From: Chlorops oryzae
Taxonomy: Eukaryota > Arthropoda > Insecta > Diptera > Chloropidae
Direction: 5' to 3'
Assembly (NCBI GenBank): GCA_020466095.1
Contig: CM035809.1
Span: 26,959,563 to 27,023,562 of the forward strand
Length of the DNA: 64,000 bases
A model generated the notes under the pieces. It was not told the origin of the DNA, did not search any database, and was given only the letters and a program-made list of their open reading frames with translations. The translations under genes were made by a program, and so were the position numbers. Position 1 is the stretch's first letter, and every line of letters begins with the position of its first letter. Shown here piece by piece: positions 57,944 to 64,000 of the stretch.

Positions 57944-58252
57944 ATGAACGTGTTTGTTCATGTTCGCCTACGACCTCTAGTTCCAAAACATATAAATGGA
58001 GTACTATACGAAGGCTATACGAAGGCTGATCAAAGGCTATACGAAGGCTATACGCAGGCTATACGCAGGCTATACGAAGGCTATACGAAGGCTATAAAAA
58101 GGCTATACGAAGGCTATACGAAGGCTATACGAAAGCTATACGAAGGCTATACGACGGCTATACGAGGGCTATACGAAGGCTATACGAAGGCTATAAAAAG
58201 GCTATACGAAGGCTATACGAAGGCATTAAGGAGCATAATATCATTTGTTTGA
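57944..58252 (+). CDS. Hypothetical repeat peptide ORF, cassette 3
   Basis: 102 codons; head MNVFVHVRLRPLVPKHINGV, then variant repeats (EGYTQAIRRLY, EGYTKAIKRLY). Ends SIISFV, as cassette 1 does. Confidence 0.2.
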   Translation: MNVFVHVRLRPLVPKHINGVLYEGYTKADQRLYEGYTQAIRRLYEGYTKAIKRLYEGYTKAIRKLYEGYTTAIRGLYEGYTKAIKRLYEGYTKALRSIISFV

Positions 58253-58286
58253 GTCAAAAAGTCATTCTGCTCAATTTCGAAAAGAG

Positions 58287-60478
58287 TATAAATAGCGTGA
58301 CAATACGTTAGCTCGATCAGTGCGTAGCCGGCCGTCGGACCGGAAGGAGCTCTGCAATGAACGCGTTTGTTCATGTTCGCCTACGACCTCTAGTTCCAAA
58401 ACATATAAATGGAGTACTATACGAAGGCTATACGAAGGCTAATCAAAGGCTATACGAAGGCTATACGCAGGCTATACGAAGGCTATACGAAGGCTATACG
58501 AAGGCTATAAAAAGGCTATACGAAGGCTATATGAAGGCTATACGAAAGCTATACGAAGGCTATACGAAGGCTATACGAGGGCTATACGAAGGCTATACGA
58601 AGGCTATAAAAAGGCTTACGAAGGCTATAGAAGGCAACGAAGGCATTAAGGAGCACAATATCTTTTATTTGAGTCAAAAAGTCATTCTGCTCAATTTCGA
58701 AAAGAGTATAAATAGCGTGACAATACGTTAGCTCGATCAGTGCGTAGCCGGCCGTCGGACCGGAAGGAGCTCTGCAATGAACGTGTTTGTTCATGTTCGC
58801 CTACGACCTCTAGTTCAAAAACATATAAATGGAGTACTATACGAAGGCTATACGAAGGCTGAACAAAGGCTAAACGAAGGCTGAGCGAAGGCTGAACGAA
58901 GGCTATAAAAAGGCTATACGAAGTCTATACGAAGGCTTTACGACGGCTATATGAAGGCAACACGAAGGCATTAAGGAGCACAATATCATTTATTTGAGCC
59001 AAAAAGTCATTCTGCTCAATTTCGAAAAGAGTATAAATAGCGTGACAATACGTTAGCTCGATCAGTGCGTAGCCGGCCGTCGGACCGGAAGGAGCTCTGC
59101 AATGAACGTGTTTGTTCATGTTCGCCTACGACCTCTAGTTCAAAAACATATAAATGGAGTACTATACGAAGGCTATACGAAGGCTGATCGAAGGCTATAC
59201 GAAGGCTATACGAAGGCTATACGAAGGCTATACGAAAGCTATACGAAGGCTATACGAAGGCTATACGAGGGCTATACGAAGGCTATACGAAGGCTATAAA
59301 AAGGCTATACGAAGGCTATACGAAGGCATTAAGGAGCATAATATCATTTGTTTGAGTCAAAAAGTCATTCTGCTCAATTTCGAAAAGAGTATAAATAGCG
59401 TGACAATACGTTAGCTCGATCAGTGCGTAGCCGGCCGTCGGACCGGAAGGAGCTCTGCAATGAACGCGTTTGTTCATGTTCGCCTACGACCTCTAGTTCC
59501 AAAACATATAAATGGAGTACTATACGAAGGCTAATCAAAGGCTATCGAAGGCTATAGCGGCTATACGAAGGCTATACGAAGGCTATACGAAGGCTATAAA
59601 AAGGCTATACGAAGGCTATATGAAGGCTATACGAAAGCTATACGAAGGCTATACGAAGGCTATACGAGGGCTATACGAAGGCTATACGAAGGCTATAAAA
59701 AGGCTATACGAAGGCTATACGAAGGCTATACGAAGGCATTAAGGAGCATAATATCATTTGTTTGAGTCAAAAAGTCATTCGCTCAATTTCGAAAAGAGTA
59801 TAAATAGGTGACAATACGTTAGCTCGATCAGTGCGTAGCCGGCCGTCGGACCGGAAGGAGCTCTGCAATGAACGTGTTGTTCATGTCGCCTACGACCTCT
59901 AGTTCAAAAACATATAAATGGAGTACTATACGAAGGCTATACGAAGGCTGAACAAAGGCTAAACGAAGGCTGAGCGAAGGCTGAACGAAGGCTATAAAAA
60001 GGCTATACGAAGTCTATACGAAGGCTTTACGACGGCTATATGAAGGCAACACGAAGGCATTAAGGAGCACAATATCATTTATTTGAGCCAAAAAGTCATT
60101 CTGCTCAATTTCGAAAAGAGTATAAATAGCGTGACAATACGTTAGCTCGATCAGTGCGTAGCCGGCCGTCGGACCGGAAGGAGCTCTGCAATGAACGTGT
60201 TTGTTCATGTTCGCCTACGACATCTAGTTCAAAAACATATAAATGGAGTACTATACGAAGGCTATACGAAGGCTGATCGAAGGCTATACGAAGGCTATAC
60301 GAAGGCTATACGAAGGCTATACGAAAGCTATACGAAGGCTATACGAAGGCTATACGAGGGCTATACGAAGGCTATACGAAGGCTATAAAAAGGCTATACG
60401 AAGGCTATACGAAGGCATTAAGGAGCATAATATCATTTGTTTGAGTCAAAAAGTCATTCTGCTCAATTTCGAAAAGAG
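58287..60478 (+). repeat. Higher-order duplication of three cassettes
   Basis: Cassettes at 58,287, 58,707 and 59,032 correspond one to one with those at 59,390, 59,799 and 60,121. The first of each set has MNAFVHV and 'ctaatcaaagg'; the second has 'ctgaacaaaggctaaacg'; the third has 'ctgatcgaagg'. Offsets are 1,103, 1,092 and 1,089 bp. The block was therefore copied as a unit of about 1.09 kb after the three cassettes had diverged. Confidence 0.85.
58357..58731 (+). CDS. Hypothetical repeat peptide ORF, cassette 4
   Basis: 124 codons, the longest cassette ORF. Head MNAFVHVRLRPLVPKHINGV, repeats, and the EHNIFYLSQK to NSVTIR tail. The following cassettes are less open: cassette 5 (ATG 58,777) stops early at TGA in the array, cassettes 6 and 9 (ATG 59,102 and 60,191) give identical-length 65-codon ORFs, and cassette 8 carries deletions in the head. 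Confidence 0.2.
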   Translation: MNAFVHVRLRPLVPKHINGVLYEGYTKANQRLYEGYTQAIRRLYEGYTKAIKRLYEGYMKAIRKLYEGYTKAIRGLYEGYTKAIKRLTKAIEGNEGIKEHNIFYLSQKVILLNFEKSINSVTIR

Positions 60479-63400
60479 TATAAATAGCGTGACAATACGT
60501 TAGCTCGATCAGTGCGTAGCCGGCCGTCGGACCGGAAGGAGCTCTGCAATGAACGTGTTTGTTCATGTTCGCCTACGACCTCTAGTTCAAAAACATATAA
60601 ATGGAGTACTATACGAAGGCTATACGAAGGCTGATCGAAGGCTATACGAAGGCTATAAAAAGGCTAAACGAAGGCTGAACGAAGGCTGAACGAAGGCTGA
60701 ACGAAGGCTAAACGAAGGCTAAACGAAGGCTAAACGAAGGCTAAACGAAGGCTAAACGAAGGCTAAACGAAGGCTAAACGAAGGCTAAACGAAGGCTAAA
60801 CGAAGGCTAAACGAAGGCTAAACGAAGGCTAAACGAAAGGCTTAACGAAGGCTAAACGAAGGCTAAACGAAGGCTAATACGAAGGCTATACGAAGGCTAA
60901 ACGAAGCTAACGAAGGCTATACGAAGGCTAATAAAAGGCTATACGAAGGCTATACGAAGGCTATACGAAGGCATTAAGGAGCATATATCATTTGTTTGAG
61001 TCAAAAAGTCATTCTGCTCAGTTTCGAAAAGAGTATAAATAGCGTGACAATACGTTAGCTCGATCAGTGCGTAGCCGGCCGTCGGACCGGAAGGGCTCTG
61101 CAATGAACGTGTTTGTTCATGTTCGCCTACACTCTAGTTCAAAAACATATAAATGGAGTACTATACGAAGGCTATACGAAGGCTGATCGAAGGCTATACG
61201 AAGGCTATAAAGCTAACGGCTAACGAAGGCTGAACGAAGGCTGAACGAAGGCTAACGAAGGCTAAACGAAGGCTAACGAAGGCTATAACGAAGGCTAAAC
61301 GAAGGCTAAACGAAGGCTAAACGAAGGCTATACGAAGGCTAAACGAAGGCTAAACGAAGGCTATAACGAAGGCTAATACGAAGGCTAACGAAGGCTATAA
61401 CGAAGGCTAAACGAAGGCTAAACGAAGGCTTAAACGAAGGCTAAACGAAGGCTAAACGAAGTCTAAACGAAGACTAAACGAAGGCTAATTGAAGGCTAAA
61501 CGAAGGCTAACGAAGGCTATACGAAGGCTATACGAAGGCTATACGAAGGCTATACGAAGGCTATACGAAAGGCTATAACGAAGGCTATACGAAAGGCTAT
61601 ACGAAGGCTATACGAAGCTATAGAAGGCTATACGAAGGCTATACGAAAGCTATACGAAGGCTATACGAAGGCTAATACGAAGGCTATACGAAGGCTAACG
61701 AAGGCTATACAAAGGCTATACGAAGGCTACACGAAGGCTATACGAAGGCTATACGAAGGCTATACGAAGGCTATACGAAGGCTATACGAAGGCTAACGAA
61801 GGCTATACGAAGGCTACTACGAAGGCTATACGAAGGCTATACGAAGGCTATACGAAGCTATACGAAGGCTACACGAAGGCTACACGAAGGCTACACGAAG
61901 GCTATACGAAGGCTTTACGAAGGCTTAACGAAGGCTACACGAAGGCTACACGAAGGCTACACGAAGGCTATCACGAAGGCTACACGAAGGCTACACGAAG
62001 GCTACACGAAGGCTAGTACGAAGGCACACGAAGGCTATACGAAGGCTATACGAAGGCTATACGAAGGCTATACGAAAGCTATACGAAGGCTATACGAAGG
62101 CTATACGAAGGCTATACGAAGGCTATACGAAGGCTATACGAAGGCTATACGATGCTACACGAAGGCTACACGAAGGCTACACGAAGGCTACACGAAGGCT
62201 ACACGAAGGCTACACGAAGGCTACACGAAGGCTACACGAAGGCTACACGAAGGCTACACGAAGGCAACACGAAGGCTACACGAAGGCTACACGAAGGCTA
62301 CACGAATGCTACACTAAGGCTACACGAAAGCTACACGAAGGCTATACGAAGGCTATACGAAGGCTATACGAAGGCTGTACGAAGGCTATACGAAGGCTAT
62401 ACGAAGGCTATACGAAGGCTATATGAAGGCGATTCGAAGGCTATACGAAGGCTATACGAAGGCTGTACGAAGATAATACGAAGGCTATACGAAGGCTATA
62501 CGAAGGCTATACGAAGGCTATACGAAGGCTATACGAAGGCTATACGAAGGATATACGAAGGCTATACGAAGGCTTTACGAAGGCTACACGAAGGCTACAC
62601 GAAGGCTAAACGAAGGCTACACGAAGGCTACACGAAGGCTACACGAAGGCTACACGAAGGCTACACGAAGGCTACACGAAGGCTACACGAAGGCTACACG
62701 AAGGCTATACGAAGGCTATACGAAGGCTATACGGAGGCTATACGAAGGCTATACGAAGGATATACGAAGGCTATACGAAGGCTATACGAAGACTACACGA
62801 AGGCTACACGAAGGCTACACGAAGGCTACACGAAGGCTACACGAAGGCTACACGAAGGCTACACGAAGGCTACACGAAGGCTACACGAAGGCTACACGAA
62901 GGCTACACGAAGGCTACACGAAGGCTACATGAAGGCTGTACGAAGGCTACACGAAGGCTACACGAAGGCTTTACGAAGGCTACACGAAGGCTACACGATG
63001 GCTACACGAAGGCTACACGAAGGCTATACGAAGGCTATACAAAGGCTATACAAAGGCTATACAAAGGCTACACGAAGGCTACACGAAGGCTATGCGAAGG
63101 CTATACGAAGGCTATACGAAGGCTATACGAAGGCTATACGAAGGATATACGAAGGATATACGAAGGCTTTACGAAGGCTACACGAAGGCTACACGAAGGC
63201 TACACGAAGGCTACACGAGGGCTACACGAGGGCTACACGAAGGCTACACGAAGGCTACACGAAGGCTACATGAAGGCTATACGAAGGCTATACGAAGGCT
63301 ACACGAAGGCTATACGAAGGCTATACGAAGGCTACACGAAGGCTTCACGAAGGCTATACGAAGGCTATACGAAGGCTATACGAAGGCTTTACGAAGGCTA

Positions 63401-63494
63401 TACGAAGGCTATACGAAGGCTTCACGAAGGCTTCACGAAGGCTATACGAAGGCTATACGAAGGCTTCACGAAGGTGACTCGAAGGCTACACGAA

Positions 63495-64000
63495 GGCTAT
63501 ATCGCAGCAGCGCAGTAGCAGCGCAGAAGCAGAGCAGTCGCTGCGCAGTAGCAGCGCAGTCGCAGCGCAGTCGCAGCACAGTAGCAGCGCAGTAGCAGCG
63601 CAGAAGCAGCGCAGTAGCAGCGCAGTCGCAGCGCCGTAGCAGCGCAGAAGCAGCGCAATCGCAGCGTAGTCATAGCGCAGTCGCAGCGCAGTGCCAGCGC
63701 AGTTGCTGCGCAGTAGCAGCGCAGTCGCAGCGCAGAAGCAGCGCAGTAGCAGAACAGAAGCAGCGCAGTCGCAGCGCAGCAGCACCGCTGTAGCAGCGCA
63801 GTAGCAGCGCGCAGTCGCAGCGCAGTAGCAGAGCAGTAGCAGCGCAGTAGCAGCGCAGTCGCAACGCAGAAGCAGCGCAGTAGCAGCGCAGTCGGAGCGC
63901 AGTAGCAGCGCAGTAGCAGCGCAGTAGCAGCGCAGGAGTAGCGCAGTAGCAGCACAGTAGCAGCGCAGTCGCAACGCAGAAGCAGCGCAGTAGCAGCGCA
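63495..64000 (+). repeat. Second 11-bp satellite (AGTAGCAGCGC)
   Basis: Immediately after the CTATACGAAGG array the sequence changes within about 10 bp to units such as AGTAGCAGCGC, AGTCGCAGCGC and AGAAGCAGCGC, again 11 bp long but GC-rich and unrelated in sequence. It runs to the window edge. Long minus-strand frames (LLLRCYCAATA repeats) are read-through of the period. Confidence 0.95.

Larger units (their letters stand above)
57472..61105 (+). promoter_or_regulatory. Ten further copies of the composite core promoter
   Basis: In the reference copy TATAAATAG starts at 57,472, the A of TCAGTG is at 57,504, CGGACCGGAAGG starts at +18, GGAGCT at +28 and ATG at +39 (57,542). The 57,874 and 61,034 copies keep the same 32-bp TATA-to-initiator distance. 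The copy at 59,799 has lost one base between TATA and initiator, and the copy at 61,034 has lost two bases in the DPE-like block. That these fire is inference. Confidence 0.5.
57040..61180 (+). repeat. Eleven promoter-bearing cassettes embedded in an 11-bp satellite
   Basis: A unique-sequence cassette of about 185 bp, from 'aaggcattaaggagca' to 'aaatggagtac', recurs eleven times, separated by stretches of the CTATACGAAGG satellite. First base of TATAAAT in each: 57,092, 57,472, 57,874, 58,287, 58,707, 59,032, 59,390, 59,799, 60,121, 60,479, 61,034. The first copy is clearly diverged from the rest. Spacing varies from 322 to 555 bp because the satellite stretches differ in length. Confidence 0.93.
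57215..63490 (+). repeat. CTATACGAAGG satellite, 11-bp period
   Basis: Tandem units of CTATACGAAGG, uninterrupted by cassettes after 61,180. Variant units cluster: CTAAACG and CTGAACG around 60,660-61,500, CTACACG in blocks from 61,870 onward, CTATACG elsewhere. Because 11 is not a multiple of three, three units make a 33-nt cycle without stops, and all forward frames encode EGYTKAIRRLY. The reverse strand contains TAG. Confidence 0.97.

Noticed and set aside
57040..61180. CRISPR-like appearance of regularly spaced repeats
   Set aside because: The conserved part is about 185 bp, the intervening sequence is itself a satellite, and the genome is eukaryotic.
62152..63273. 373-codon open frame of EGYTKATRRLH-type repeats
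   Set aside because: It lies in the uninterrupted 11-bp satellite, where all three forward frames are open and give the same peptide. It has no cassette, promoter or unique start nearby. Length alone is not evidence here.
63486..63974. Minus-strand frames of LLLRCYCAATA repeats (up to 162 codons)
   Set aside because: Read-through of the second 11-bp satellite. Two or more frames on the same strand give the same repeat; there is no start context.

Overview
The window looks like nuclear DNA of a higher (brachyceran, probably calyptrate/muscoid) fly. It is AT-rich with long introns and dense in small transposable elements. It carries an intact irritans-type mariner very like the horn-fly element Himar1, fly-type DINE-1-like repeats with GACGGACGGACAG tracts, and one recognisable host gene, the fly NDRG-family gene MESK2. 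No bacterial features, rRNA or convincing functional tRNA were seen.

Layout. 1-10.9 kb is upstream non-coding DNA with a DINE-1-like repeat, two arrays of a TTCGGAGTC-type minisatellite and the first hAT-like MITEs. MESK2 then runs on the + strand from about 10.98 kb to 51.7 kb. A distal first coding exon lies at 11,177 and an alternative proximal first exon at 42,478; both end in phase 0 before GTAAGT and can join the common exon at 44,760. Eight shared coding exons end at TAA 51,713-51,715. The 352-residue (proximal start) or 361-residue (distal start) product has the NDRG pseudo-hydrolase fold, with Gly in place of the catalytic Ser. The 33 kb first intron and later introns hold at least eight hAT-like MITEs (a ninth lies upstream), a mariner, a tandem 460-bp repeat, tRNA-like SINE modules, a Transib-like element with CACAGTG ends, a TTAA-flanked element and a foldback element that fills almost all of one intron.

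51.7-57.0 kb is MESK2 3' flank with further TIR elements. From 57.0 kb to the window end is the most unusual region: a satellite with an 11-bp period (CTATACGAAGG) interrupted by eleven copies of a cassette. Each cassette carries a well-spaced core promoter (TATA, 32 bp to TCAGT, an MTE-like block at +18, a DPE-like block at +28) and an ATG about 39 nt after the predicted start site. The 11-bp unit has no stop in any forward frame, so every frame reads the same 11-residue peptide repeat. At about 63.5 kb it gives way to an unrelated satellite that also has an 11-bp period.

All calls come from reading the sequence. Family names rest on recognised motifs and general knowledge, not on searches.
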